Source: a bacterium
Lineage (GTDB): Bacteria; Desulfobacterota; S145-22
Assembly (NCBI GenBank): GCA_026986155.1
Contig: JALSPC010000076.1
Coordinates: 1-44,703 of the forward strand
Reading direction: 5' to 3'
DNA: 44,703 bases
The notes beneath the pieces are model-generated. The model was given only the letters and a program-made list of their open reading frames with translations, was not told the DNA's origin and made no database searches. Made by a program: the position numbers and the translations under genes. This document shows, in pieces, positions 17,804-25,879 of this stretch; position 1 is the stretch's first letter; the number at the start of each line of letters is the position of its first letter.

Positions 17804-18673
17804 CTACTTGAAACTTACAGAGATCTCCACGGGACCGTTCGGATCGAGGCCGCTATAACGGGCGCGGATGGTCATCCCCGGCTTGGCGGGCATGAGTTTC
17901 GTGATGGTGCCCAGCGAGAGAAGATCGCCTTTTTTTAGTTTTTTACCTTTCATTTTCAGCGTATCCCGGATCCATCTGACCACGTTCAGGGGATGCCCGA
18001 GGAGGTTGCTCCCCTTGCCGCTGGCAAGTTTCTTCCCGTTTTTGTCGAGGATTTCAAGGGTGAAAGTTCCAAGCCTTTTTTCCCATTCATCCGTGGGTTC
18101 AAGCCGGATAGGGTTCCCAAGGAGGCCGTATCGCGCCGCCACGTTAATGGCGGCCAAGGCGGGCCCGTTGAGTTTTGTTCCTTTTTGATAGAAGAGGTCG
18201 GGAAGCTCGATGAAGGGAAAAACGGCATCCAGCCCGGCCATGATCTCGTGGTTACTGCCGGCGGTGTTGATGGCGTCGCTACCCACGCGGACCACCAGGT
18301 CTCCCTCGGTTAGGGGCAAAACGCCGAAACGGGCGTCCATCAGGAGGTTCGTTTTCCGAATGAGCATCTTTTCGAGAAGGACCCCAAGCAAGGGATGGGT
18401 GACCCCGAACTTCTTTTGCGCGGGGGGACTGGTCAGGCCCGCCTTGTAGCCAACCGGGGGCCCGTAAACGGACTCGATCCTCGAGACGAAGGCCTCCTGG
18501 ACCATCATGGCCTCCTGGAGTGTAAGATTTGGGGAAACAACCGGGACTGGTTTTTTCGCGATAAAGTTTTTTGCCATTTCATCAACGGTGCTCTGTGGAA
18601 CGACCGCGAGGGCGCTGTAAGTAATCGCAAACAAAAATACCCCCATAAAGAATAGAAGGCTCCATCGTTTCAT
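17804..18673 (-). CDS. Exported homologue of 2-keto-4-pentenoate hydratase (FAA hydrolase superfamily)
   Basis: The 289-residue protein has a clear signal peptide (LLFFMGVFLFAITY, cleavage near ALA at residue 23). The mature part follows the MhpD pattern: GYKAGLTSPPAQKKFGV, LGVLLEKML, then the metal-site region. In MhpD-type hydratases a Glu-x-Glu pair and a later Glu bind the divalent metal. Here they read Glu123-Gly-Asp125 and Glu156 (FPFIELPDL), so one Glu is replaced by Asp. Cytosolic members act on ring-cleavage products of aromatics, and an exported form is unusual. No aromatic-degradation genes are nearby. A good ribosome site (GGGAGG) and promoter precede it. The family is reasonably sure, the reaction is not. 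Confidence 0.75.
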   Translation of the reverse strand: MKRWSLLFFMGVFLFAITYSALAVVPQSTVDEMAKNFIAKKPVPVVSPNLTLQEAMMVQEAFVSRIESVYGPPVGYKAGLTSPPAQKKFGVTHPLLGVLLEKMLIRKTNLLMDARFGVLPLTEGDLVVRVGSDAINTAGSNHEIMAGLDAVFPFIELPDLFYQKGTKLNGPALAAINVAARYGLLGNPIRLEPTDEWEKRLGTFTLEILDKNGKKLASGKGSNLLGHPLNVVRWIRDTLKMKGKKLKKGDLLSLGTITKLMPAKPGMTIRARYSGLDPNGPVEISVSFK

Positions 18674-18706
18674 TTTTTCCTCCCTTTTCAGTTTTAGTTT
18701 TCATAG

Positions 18707-18734
18707 ATTTAACAGACACGATGTAGGCTGTCAA
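18707..18734 (-). promoter_or_regulatory. Candidate sigma-70 promoter for the exported MhpD homologue
   Basis: On the minus strand a perfect TTGACA (18734-18729) is followed after 16 bases by TTAAAT (18712-18707). The start codon at 18673 lies about 30 bases further on, behind a GGGAGG ribosome site. Confidence 0.55.
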
Positions 18735-18835
18735 ACTTCCGAGACTTTGCCGGGTATTCAATAGGGAATGTTGGATTTTCCATGGTTGCGCTATGGATGC
18801 AGTGTGTGATAGGAACGTGAAAGGAGGGTGAGTGA

Positions 18836-19984
18836 ATAAAAACTTCAGCGGATTCAAGGCCGGCTCTGCGATTTGTAAAGGCAGTCAAGAATATTTTTCT
18901 TGATTTTCTGGATGACAAATGCCTGGTACACGCGGGCAATCTCTCTTATATCAGCATCCTTTCCATCGTGCCACTGGTTGTGGTGGGCGTTTCCCTATTT
19001 TCGGTTTACGGCGTCTCCGGCCATATGAAACACGCGATTCTCGATGCCTTTCTCCGGCACATGCTGCCCCAATCCGCGGAGTCCGCGTACCAGTATATCG
19101 ATAGCTTTATCTCCAATTCCAGAGCCCTTGGTTTGCCGGGAATGATCGTATTGATTTTCCTTTCCTACTCCCTTTTTAATACCATTCAGGGGTCATTTCA
19201 AACCATCTGGAAAAAACGGAGGCGACGGTCCTTTATTCAGAATTTACTGGTTTTTACCAACGTTCTTTTCTGGACACCCCTATTGATGGGGGTTTCCATC
19301 TATCTGAAGACAAAGATGGAATTCGCCTATCATACGAGCCTTTTTGCCGAATATATGATGACATCGCTGGCGTTCTTGCTTCCCTGGATAGGCTTTACAG
19401 CGGCTTATCTGATTATCCCTCCTCTCCAGGTCCGGTTGAGGTCCGCCGCTTTAGGGGGCGTGATCGCGTCGATTCTCTGGCTGGCGCTCTTGCATGGATT
19501 TGACATCTATGTGAAATATACCCAGTCCATGCAGACGTTGAGTAAGCTCTACGGTTCTCTCGTTATTATCCCTATTTTTCTTGTATGGGTCTATTTTTGC
19601 TGGATTGTGACATTCATTGGCGCTGAAGTGGCATCGTATCACCAGTTTCCTCGTTTCAGGTTCAAGGAAACGGGTCAAAATGAATTTTTTACTGTTTTGG
19701 CTATTCTGCGTTCCGTGGCCTCTAAATTTGAACGGGGGGGAGGGGGAACAAAAGAAACGGAGATCTTACAAACATGGCCCGAATCCCATAAGATCCTGGA
19801 CAAACTCGTGGACACTGGAATCTTGGCGGTCACGGATGAAGAGGTCTTCCTCGCGATGCCATCGAGGAAAATTTCTGTTGAAAATCTGTTTCAGGAATTC
19901 GTTCGACAGGAGGACATAGGGAAGGCCTACGAACTGATCGACCGAGAGTTGAGTGAAAGAACGCTCGAGGATTTTTTGGAGTAG
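18836..19984 (+). CDS. YihY/BrkB-family membrane protein, 5' end in an irregular frame
   Basis: The protein shows the YihY (formerly RNase BN/BrkB) pattern: an amphipathic start, then the AGNLSYISILSIVPLVVVGVS segment, six membrane helices, and an extra C-terminal winged-helix-like domain (about the last 90 residues). The function of the family is unsettled. The first standard in-frame start is the GTG at 18968, but this falls inside the first membrane segment, and conserved coding continues upstream to a stop at 18833. No ATG, GTG or TTG lies in between. A near-perfect ribosome site AAGGAGG (18821-18827) precedes a GTG at 18832 in another frame, and removing one A from the five-A run at 18838-18842 would join that GTG to this frame. 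The coordinates given are the open coding extent. Confidence 0.7.
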   Translation: MKTSADSRPALRFVKAVKNIFLDFLDDKCLVHAGNLSYISILSIVPLVVVGVSLFSVYGVSGHMKHAILDAFLRHMLPQSAESAYQYIDSFISNSRALGLPGMIVLIFLSYSLFNTIQGSFQTIWKKRRRRSFIQNLLVFTNVLFWTPLLMGVSIYLKTKMEFAYHTSLFAEYMMTSLAFLLPWIGFTAAYLIIPPLQVRLRSAALGGVIASILWLALLHGFDIYVKYTQSMQTLSKLYGSLVIIPIFLVWVYFCWIVTFIGAEVASYHQFPRFRFKETGQNEFFTVLAILRSVASKFERGGGGTKETEILQTWPESHKILDKLVDTGILAVTDEEVFLAMPSRKISVENLFQEFVRQEDIGKAYELIDRELSERTLEDFLE

Positions 19985-20030
19985 GTTCCGGCAAAGGCGC
20001 TTCAAAGGGCTCTGCGTCCGGTGAGAAATT

Positions 20031-20864
20031 TCAGGGCAGTCCCCCGGCGAGTTTGGCGTAAAACCCGTGGATATATTTTAAAAATCTCCCTGGGGATTTC
20101 CCCCGAATGATCTGATCGGGGAAAACCCAGCCCAGCTCATTTAGATGATCCGCGTTTTCAATGATTCCCCTGAAATAGTGCGCGCGCCATTTGGCGGACT
20201 TGACGGAAACCATCCCGTCGTTGTCGCCCTCCAGGCGGTAGATAAGCTTGTAGGGATTTTTGTGGAAAAAAGAAATATCCTGGTAGGAGTGTCTTCCGGC
20301 ATAAGTCTGAAACAGGATATCCTTTTCGCACGACATCTCGAAATCCACCACATCGGCACGACTGTTGTAATTGCGACAGGCGCGTGTTCCAACGTCTTTG
20401 AGCCCGCCCATATCCAGAGGGAAGACCCCCAGAATTCGCAGCAAGAGGGGGAGGTGCTTTAGAAGGTGGTCCGCCAAGGGAGATCCTTCGTGAGGGGTGG
20501 AGATGGTTGTGACAGAGGCGATTTTCGTATGGATCTGATCCCGGTTTCGATCGTTGTAGAGCATGTGCCGGGCGTCGAGCCCGCCCATGCTATGCGCGAG
20601 AAGGTTTATCTTGCCCGCCCCTGTGGCCTGAAGGACGCGGATAACCGTGTGTTTCAAAACCTCGGCCCGCCTGTCGGTGCCGCCGGCCCAGGGGAGATTG
20701 GCGTTGAAAACGGAATACCCCTTTTGAATCAGCATCGTTCGGATGCCTTTGAAATAGTGCAACCCGTCCAGTAAGGGAAACCGGGTTTGATCGATGCCAA
20801 GCAGGGCGTTCCAGAGAACATCGAAGCGAGCGAGACCGTGAACAAGGAGAATGGGATAGGTCAA
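20031..20864 (-). CDS. Lipase-like alpha/beta hydrolase
   Basis: The 277-residue protein opens with PILLVHGLARFD, the oxyanion-hole HG motif of bacterial triacylglycerol lipases. The nucleophile elbow is AHSMGG with Ser92. Asp216 in EGDNDGMVS and His240 in NADHLNEL complete a plausible triad in the order seen in Pseudomonas/Burkholderia lipases. There is no signal peptide, so it may act in the cytoplasm or be a divergent esterase. The start is a TTG at 20864, with GAAGGGGAAG upstream. It is the last gene of the minus-strand string that begins at metK. It ends 46 bases from the convergent YihY gene, with no obvious terminator between them. Confidence 0.72.
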   Translation of the reverse strand: MTYPILLVHGLARFDVLWNALLGIDQTRFPLLDGLHYFKGIRTMLIQKGYSVFNANLPWAGGTDRRAEVLKHTVIRVLQATGAGKINLLAHSMGGLDARHMLYNDRNRDQIHTKIASVTTISTPHEGSPLADHLLKHLPLLLRILGVFPLDMGGLKDVGTRACRNYNSRADVVDFEMSCEKDILFQTYAGRHSYQDISFFHKNPYKLIYRLEGDNDGMVSVKSAKWRAHYFRGIIENADHLNELGWVFPDQIIRGKSPGRFLKYIHGFYAKLAGGLP

Positions 20865-20891
20865 GGGATGCTTCCCCTTCGCCAGTTTTTT

Positions 20892-21194
20892 CTATTGGAG
20901 AAAGCGCCCATTGGGGTAGGCATCTTTTTCCACTTGGTTTAAGGGATTTTCCATGAATGCCTTTTTGCAGGCGGGGCAGAGAATCAGGGCCTTCTTTTCG
21001 AAAACGTCTTTCATCGTCTTGTCGCCCCGTTCGTTGTTCAATTCATAGGCCAGTTTCTCAAGCTGGGAATCCGAGCTGTACCTGAAATCCTCGACACCCA
21101 GAAATCCGTCGAAGTCGGCCGTGGCCTGGATGATGATAAGATATTTGGAACTTCCGGCTGGAAGCGGTTTACCGCATCGGTCACAGGTAATCAT
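20892..21194 (-). CDS. Small four-cysteine protein, unknown
   Basis: The 100-residue protein has a CDRC pair at residues 4-7 and a CPAC pair at 73-76, which could bind one zinc or iron ion. Between them is a mixed helix/strand segment with a charged middle (NNERGDKTMKDVFEKKA). I do not recognise a named family. Its ATG overlaps the trmFO stop as ATGA (21194-21191), so it is translationally coupled to trmFO. The lipase-like gene starts 27 bases further down. It could be a zinc-ribbon accessory protein. Confidence 0.6.
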   Translation of the reverse strand: MITCDRCGKPLPAGSSKYLIIIQATADFDGFLGVEDFRYSSDSQLEKLAYELNNERGDKTMKDVFEKKALILCPACKKAFMENPLNQVEKDAYPNGRFLQ

Positions 21195-22546
21195 GGCCTT
21201 TCCATTATATACCCGTTTTTCGTATTTTCAATGGGAATCAATTTGTTCCACGCCCGCATGTCCGCAAGGGCGCGGCGGACCAGGGCCGCCTTTTTCTCCC
21301 TGCGTTTCACGCCTTGCTTCAGGGGGCGGACCAGTCCCCAGTTGGCCCCCATGGGGACGAACCTTTTCTGGGGGGTGGTGACGTGCCGGTAGAGCCCTCC
21401 CAGGACCGTCGTGGACGGAGGCGGGGGTATCTCGGGAAAAAGGAGGAAAAGGGCGCACAGAAGGCCCATGGCGGTCGATTCCAGGTAACCCTCCACGCCG
21501 GTGATCTGCCCGGCGAGATGGACGCCTGCGGCGTTCCTCAATTCAAGCCTCGCGGTGAGAATCTCGGGGGAGTTGAGGTAGAAGTTGCGGTGGATCGTCC
21601 CGAAACGGGCGAACTCCGCCTTTTCCAGGCCGGGAAGTGTGCGGAAGATACGCTCCTGCTCCGGGAAGGTCATCTTGGTCTGAAATCCGACCATGCTGTA
21701 GAGTTCACGCGACAGGTCCTCCTGGCGGAGTTGAATCACGGCGTAGGGGCGTTTACCCGTCCGGGGATCGGTCAGTCCCACCGGTTTCATGGGGCCGAAG
21801 GCCAGGGTGTCCCGGCCCCTTTCCGCCAGAACCTCGACGGGCATGCAGCCTTCGTAATAGGTCTCCGATTCGAAAGGATGGAGGGGGACCTTGTCTGCCT
21901 TCAAGATCGCCTCCACGAACGCTTCATACTGGGACTTGTCAAGGGGGATATTCAGGTAATCGTCTCCCCCTTTCCCGTAGCGGGAGCCCCGGAAGACGAT
22001 GGAGGTATCGATGCTGTCGGCAAAGAGAATGGGAGAAGTGGCGTCGTAGAAGTGGAGGGCCTCGCTTCGCGTCACCTTCTTCAGGTCGTCGACGAGATCA
22101 GGATGGGTGAGGGGGCCTGTGGCCAGAATGGCGGGCCTTTCTCCGATATCTCCAAGGGAACGGATAACGCGGCATTCCATCCGCACGCGGGGATGCGCGG
22201 TGATCTGTCGCGTGATCTCTTCCGAGAAGCGTTCCCGGTCCACGCTCAAGGCGTTTCCCGCGGGGACGGCGTGAAGGCGGGCCGCCGTCATGACGAGAGA
22301 GCCAAGCAACGTCAATTCTTCCTTTAAAACGCCCGTGGCCGTGGCCAACTGAAGGGATTTGAGGGAGTTGCTGCAAACCAGCTCGGCGAGGTTCGGCGAC
22401 TTGTGAGCGGGGGAATAGGTCGCCGGTTTCATTTCAACGAGGGTCACGGAGACTCCCCGGCATGCGAGCTGCCAGGCTGCTTCGCATCCCGCCAGGCCGC
22501 CGCCGACGATGGTCACGCGGCGTGGAGGTGTTATAGTTGGGCCCAT
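21191..22546 (-). CDS. trmFO: Folate-dependent tRNA (uracil-54-C5) methyltransferase TrmFO
   Basis: TrmFO uses FADH2 and methylenetetrahydrofolate to make ribothymidine-54 in the T-loop of tRNA. The 451-residue protein has the N-terminal FAD-binding motif VTIVGGGLAGCEAAWQLA. It also has the family signature ELVCSNSLKS with its conserved Cys, the EGCMPVEVLAERG block and the closing GNWGLVRP-like region. The ATG at 22546 begins MGPTITPPRR directly before the dinucleotide fold. The open frame extends about 215 residues upstream, but that part is antisense or out-of-frame to the permease gene and has no family resemblance. It overlaps the permease stop by 16 bases. Confidence 0.93.
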   Translation of the reverse strand: MGPTITPPRRVTIVGGGLAGCEAAWQLACRGVSVTLVEMKPATYSPAHKSPNLAELVCSNSLKSLQLATATGVLKEELTLLGSLVMTAARLHAVPAGNALSVDRERFSEEITRQITAHPRVRMECRVIRSLGDIGERPAILATGPLTHPDLVDDLKKVTRSEALHFYDATSPILFADSIDTSIVFRGSRYGKGGDDYLNIPLDKSQYEAFVEAILKADKVPLHPFESETYYEGCMPVEVLAERGRDTLAFGPMKPVGLTDPRTGKRPYAVIQLRQEDLSRELYSMVGFQTKMTFPEQERIFRTLPGLEKAEFARFGTIHRNFYLNSPEILTARLELRNAAGVHLAGQITGVEGYLESTAMGLLCALFLLFPEIPPPPSTTVLGGLYRHVTTPQKRFVPMGANWGLVRPLKQGVKRREKKAALVRRALADMRAWNKLIPIENTKNGYIMERP

Positions 22547-23265
22547 TTGCACAGCTTTCTTTCCAGGATTTCCACGATTTCGTAGAGGGAGATGCCCAGC
22601 ACGCTCATGCCGATGATACCAACGAACATCATTGGGTAGTCCGCCATTCCCCAGGCGTCCAGGATGAGATTGCCCAGGCCGCTCCGGGTGGCGAAGGATT
22701 CCACGAAGAAGAGGATGGCCACGGAGGTTCCAATGCTGATCCTCAGGGACGTCAAAATGGCGGGAAGACAAGCGGGAACGATCACGTGGCGATAGATGTC
22801 CAGGGGGCCCCCACCCAATGTGACCAGGGCGTCGATGAAGGGCTTCTTCACGGAGCGGGACCCGTCCCGGGTGGTGACCAGGATTTGGTAGAAGACGATC
22901 AGCGCGATAAGGGCCACCTTCGAGACGTTTCCGATACCCAGAAGGATGAAAAAGATGGGGAGAAAGACAATCTTGGGGATGGGATAGGTTAGGAAGATCA
23001 TGGGGGCGATCCATTTGTCCCAGGCGGGGTTTTGCCCCAGAAAAAGTCCCATGGGAACGGCCGCGAGGATGGCGACGGCAAGGCTGATCACGACCCGCCC
23101 AAGGCTGACGATGAAGTTGGGGGTGAAGGCCTTCAGGTCGAAGGAACGCGCAACCTGAAGGGGGGAGGGAATGATTCCTCCCGAGATCCATCTGGACAAA
23201 AGAATCCAGATGCCTAGGAGGATGAAGGCGGCCAAGAGGCCGGTTAGGTAACGCTGCCGTCTCAT
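22531..23265 (-). CDS. ABC transporter permease (SsuC/TauC/NrtB type)
   Basis: The 244-residue protein has about six membrane helices and the binding-protein-dependent transport signature around the GGGPLDIYRHVIVPACLP segment (EAA loop), which docks to the ATPase. The pattern matches permeases for nitrate, sulfonates, taurine or thiamine precursors. The ATG at 23265 overlaps the ATPase stop as ATGA and starts with MRRQRYL followed by a membrane helix. The longer open frame to 23490 lies inside the ATPase gene and is rejected. The substrate is not readable from this subunit. Confidence 0.88.
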   Translation of the reverse strand: MRRQRYLTGLLAAFILLGIWILLSRWISGGIIPSPLQVARSFDLKAFTPNFIVSLGRVVISLAVAILAAVPMGLFLGQNPAWDKWIAPMIFLTYPIPKIVFLPIFFILLGIGNVSKVALIALIVFYQILVTTRDGSRSVKKPFIDALVTLGGGPLDIYRHVIVPACLPAILTSLRISIGTSVAILFFVESFATRSGLGNLILDAWGMADYPMMFVGIIGMSVLGISLYEIVEILERKLCKWAQL

Positions 23266-24008
23266 GGCGTGGGATCCTGGCTGATGGAAAAGAGGGTGTC
23301 CCGGAGGCGGGACGAGGTTTCGAAGAAGGCGTTTGAGCTCCGGTAGGCTGGGTCTCCCGCCCGGGGATTGTCTACGATGGCCTGGATCCTCGCGGGCCTC
23401 CGGGAGAGGACGATGATTTTCTTCCCGAGGAACGTGGCCTCCTCGATGCTGTGGGTTACAATGATGAAGGTAATCTGATGTCTTATCCAAATTTGTGCCA
23501 AGAGGCGCTGGAGGTGCTCCCGCGTCATGGCGTCCAGGGAGGAAAAGGGCTCGTCCATCAGGATGAGGGAGGGATTCATGGCCAGGACCCTCGCGATGGC
23601 GACCCGCTGCCTCTGGCCGCCGCTGAGCTGGGAGGGATAGAAGGCCACAAAGGGTGCCAGACCGAGTTCATCGAGGATGGGGGTGATTCTTTCCTCTATC
23701 TCCCGCCGGGGGATGTGCTTCAGAATCAGCCCCATGGCCACGTTTTCCCAAACCGTCTTCCAGGGGAACAGTCCATAGTCCTGGAGAATCATGGGGATGT
23801 TTCCCCGGGTGATCGCGGCGCCGTTGACCCGGATGTTTCCTTCCTGCAGAGGGAGCAGGCCGGCGATGAGGTAGAGGAGCGTCGTTTTTCCGCACCCAGA
23901 CGGGCCGATGACGGCGCAGCTTTCCCCCTTGCCGACGCCGAAGCTGACATCGATCAGGACTTCGACGCCTCCCGGGTAGGCGAACCGGAGATGTTTCACC
24001 TGGATCAT
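23262..24008 (-). CDS. ABC transporter ATP-binding protein (SsuB/TauB/NrtD type)
   Basis: The 248-residue ATPase has Walker A GPSGCGKTT, Q-loop LQDYGLFPW, signature LSGGQRQR, Walker B LILMDEPFSSLD and H-loop THSIEEA, all intact. It powers the importer made of the neighbouring permease and binding protein. The start lies 10 bases after the binding-protein gene and the end overlaps the permease start by four bases. The order binding protein, ATPase, permease is typical of this transporter class. Confidence 0.93.
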   Translation of the reverse strand: MIQVKHLRFAYPGGVEVLIDVSFGVGKGESCAVIGPSGCGKTTLLYLIAGLLPLQEGNIRVNGAAITRGNIPMILQDYGLFPWKTVWENVAMGLILKHIPRREIEERITPILDELGLAPFVAFYPSQLSGGQRQRVAIARVLAMNPSLILMDEPFSSLDAMTREHLQRLLAQIWIRHQITFIIVTHSIEEATFLGKKIIVLSRRPARIQAIVDNPRAGDPAYRSSNAFFETSSRLRDTLFSISQDPTP

Positions 24009-24018
24009 AACGACGTTG

Positions 24019-24978
24019 TTATTTTCCTTTCGACGGTCCGGGGGAATCGAAAAGGCCGGGATTGAAGAGAAGATCGTTCATCTTTACGGGATGTTTAAGG
24101 AGATGTTTGGTCTTCATCCAGGTCAGAACCCTTTCCAGGACCTCCCGGGACGGGGGAGAGGCGGGGGGAAAATCCGAGAACTCAAAGGTCCGGGCAATGG
24201 GACGGGGCAGACGGCATTTTTTCACCAGGAGGGGACGGACCCTTTCGTGATCCCGGTTGATGAGGGTGACGGCCCTGTCGTACGCCCGGTAGAAGGCCTT
24301 CATGAAGGGAAGATGCCGCCGGATGAAGGCGCCGTTCCAGACGAGGACGGTCTGGGAGAGATTGGTTTGGCCGTCGTCGACGATCCAATGGGCCCCCTTG
24401 AAACGGGCGAGGGACGCGAGGGGGTCGGGCAGAACGGCGGCGTCGATCTTGCCGCTCATGAGCATCTGAAACCGGATGGGAATGCTCTTGATTTCCTGTT
24501 TCTTGATGTCGGCCTCCGACATCCCATTCGCCTTCAGGAGGCCGTCCAGGACGTATTCGATGATCGTGTTGGAAGAGATGGCGACCTGCCTGCCTTTGAG
24601 CCCTTTGAGCGTCCGGATGGATGAGGCGGGCGGGGTTAAAATCGCGAAAAGGCCTTCCCGGGGCGTTCGCCCAAGGACGACGGAAACCACCTTGGCCGGA
24701 AATCCCCGGCTTCGAAGCAGGGCGGCGGAGATAAGGTCCCCCAGGTAGGCGTCTATCTTGCCTGTCTGGAAGGCGGCGTCCCGTTCCATGGCGCTCCGGA
24801 ACGTAACGAGTTTCACTGGGAGGCGAAGCGCCCTGAAGGAACCCTGTTGCTGCGCCACGTAGAAGGGAAGGGCGTCCACGATGGGCAGGACCCCAATCGT
24901 GGCGGAAGCCGCCCCCGCCACCGAGGCAGCGGAGAGAAAAAATAAGAGGCAGAGACACAAAATACCGGCCTTCTTCAT
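24019..24978 (-). CDS. ABC transporter substrate-binding protein (NMT1/THI5-like)
   Basis: The 319-residue protein has a signal peptide (LCLCLLFFLSAASVAGA) and then an NMT1/THI5-like periplasmic binding domain. Segments TIGVLPIVDALPFYVAQQQG, the GKIDAYLGDLISAALL block, GRQVAISSNTIIEYVLDGLL and GKIDAAVLPDPLASLA are typical. Relatives bind nitrate, sulfonates, riboflavin or pyrimidine precursors of thiamine. This fold is also shared with the menaquinone enzymes MqnA and MqnD, although the signal peptide and ABC partners argue for a transporter here. The gene lies 19 bases after the UbiA-type prenyltransferase gene, so the imported solute may relate to menaquinone synthesis. Confidence 0.83.
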   Translation of the reverse strand: MKKAGILCLCLLFFLSAASVAGAASATIGVLPIVDALPFYVAQQQGSFRALRLPVKLVTFRSAMERDAAFQTGKIDAYLGDLISAALLRSRGFPAKVVSVVLGRTPREGLFAILTPPASSIRTLKGLKGRQVAISSNTIIEYVLDGLLKANGMSEADIKKQEIKSIPIRFQMLMSGKIDAAVLPDPLASLARFKGAHWIVDDGQTNLSQTVLVWNGAFIRRHLPFMKAFYRAYDRAVTLINRDHERVRPLLVKKCRLPRPIARTFEFSDFPPASPPSREVLERVLTWMKTKHLLKHPVKMNDLLFNPGLFDSPGPSKGK

Positions 24979-24997
24979 GCGGTTGTTTCTCCTTTCT

Positions 24998-25879
24998 TCA
25001 CAAGTAAATATCGATCGCCACGAAGGCGAGAAACATCATACTGATGAGGCCGTTGATTGTAAAGAAGGCCGTGTTGATGCGCGAGAGATCCCGCGGGGAG
25101 ATGAGACTGTGTTCGTAGTAGAGCAGGACAGCCACGACGGTGACGCCGATCAGATAGAAGGAACCGGCATTCAACAGTTTCGCCGTGCCCGCGAGGAAGA
25201 GAACGCTGAGGAGATGGAGAAGGCGGGAAATCCAGAGGGCGGATGCTACGCCCACGGCCGCGGGGATGGAGTGGAGGCCGGTCTTCCGGTCGAAGTCCAC
25301 GTCCTGGAGGCTGTAGAGGATGTCGAACCCGGCGATCCAGCAGAGAACCGCCAGGCTAAGGGTTAGGGCGGGCGGCGCAAGGGAGCCTGTGGCGGCCAGC
25401 CAGGCGCCGAGGGGGGCGCCTGAGATGGCAAGTCCCAAAACGAGATGGCTGTAGGCGGTATAGCGTTTCGTGAAGGAGTAGCCTACGAGGATGACGATGG
25501 CGAGGGGGCTTGCCAGGAGACAGGCCCGGTTGAGCATGGCGGCGGAGAAGACAAAGAGGGCGAAGGCGATGACGCTGATGAGGACGGCGGCCCTTTTGGA
25601 GATTCGGCCGGCCGGGATGGCTCGGTCTTTCGTTCTCGGGTTTATCCGGTCGATGTCGGCGTCGATGATCCGGTTGAACCCCATGGCGCCGGTCCGCGCA
25701 CCCACCATGGCGATCACCACCCAGAAGACGAGGGATTTTGTCAGGTGTCCCCCCGTGGCCAAAAGAAGGCTCACGAGGGCAAAGGGGAGGGCGAAGACCG
25801 TGTGCTCGAACTTAATCATCTCGAGAAACTCGGAGATAGTCCCCGTAATTCGGGGTAGGGGGCTACGCGTCGAACCCAT
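24998..25879 (-). CDS. mqnP: UbiA-family prenyltransferase, probably menaquinone MqnP
   Basis: The 293-residue protein has eight or nine membrane helices and both aspartate-rich motifs of UbiA enzymes: NRIIDADID (first) and DVDFDRKTG (second). These bind the Mg-diphosphate of the polyprenyl donor. The opening KFEHTVFALPFALVSLLLA is typical of the 4-hydroxybenzoate polyprenyltransferase-like branch. It directly follows a UbiD-type decarboxylase, overlapping it by 17 bases, and the pair is the usual mqnL-mqnP arrangement of the futalosine route. That route prenylates and decarboxylates 1,4-dihydroxy-6-naphthoate. A ubiquinone role is less likely in a deltaproteobacterial setting. An internal start at MIKFEHT is possible. 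Confidence 0.8.
   Translation of the reverse strand: MGSTRSPLPRITGTISEFLEMIKFEHTVFALPFALVSLLLATGGHLTKSLVFWVVIAMVGARTGAMGFNRIIDADIDRINPRTKDRAIPAGRISKRAAVLISVIAFALFVFSAAMLNRACLLASPLAIVILVGYSFTKRYTAYSHLVLGLAISGAPLGAWLAATGSLAPPALTLSLAVLCWIAGFDILYSLQDVDFDRKTGLHSIPAAVGVASALWISRLLHLLSVLFLAGTAKLLNAGSFYLIGVTVVAVLLYYEHSLISPRDLSRINTAFFTINGLISMMFLAFVAIDIYL

Noticed and set aside
21314-22327. 337-codon + strand frame opposite trmFO
   Set aside because: Glycine/arginine/aspartate-rich nonsense typical of antisense frames; trmFO on the other strand has all its motifs.
22547-23191. N-terminal extension of trmFO upstream of 22546
   Set aside because: The extra 215 codons overlap the permease gene in another frame and do not resemble anything; TrmFO starts next to its FAD-binding motif.
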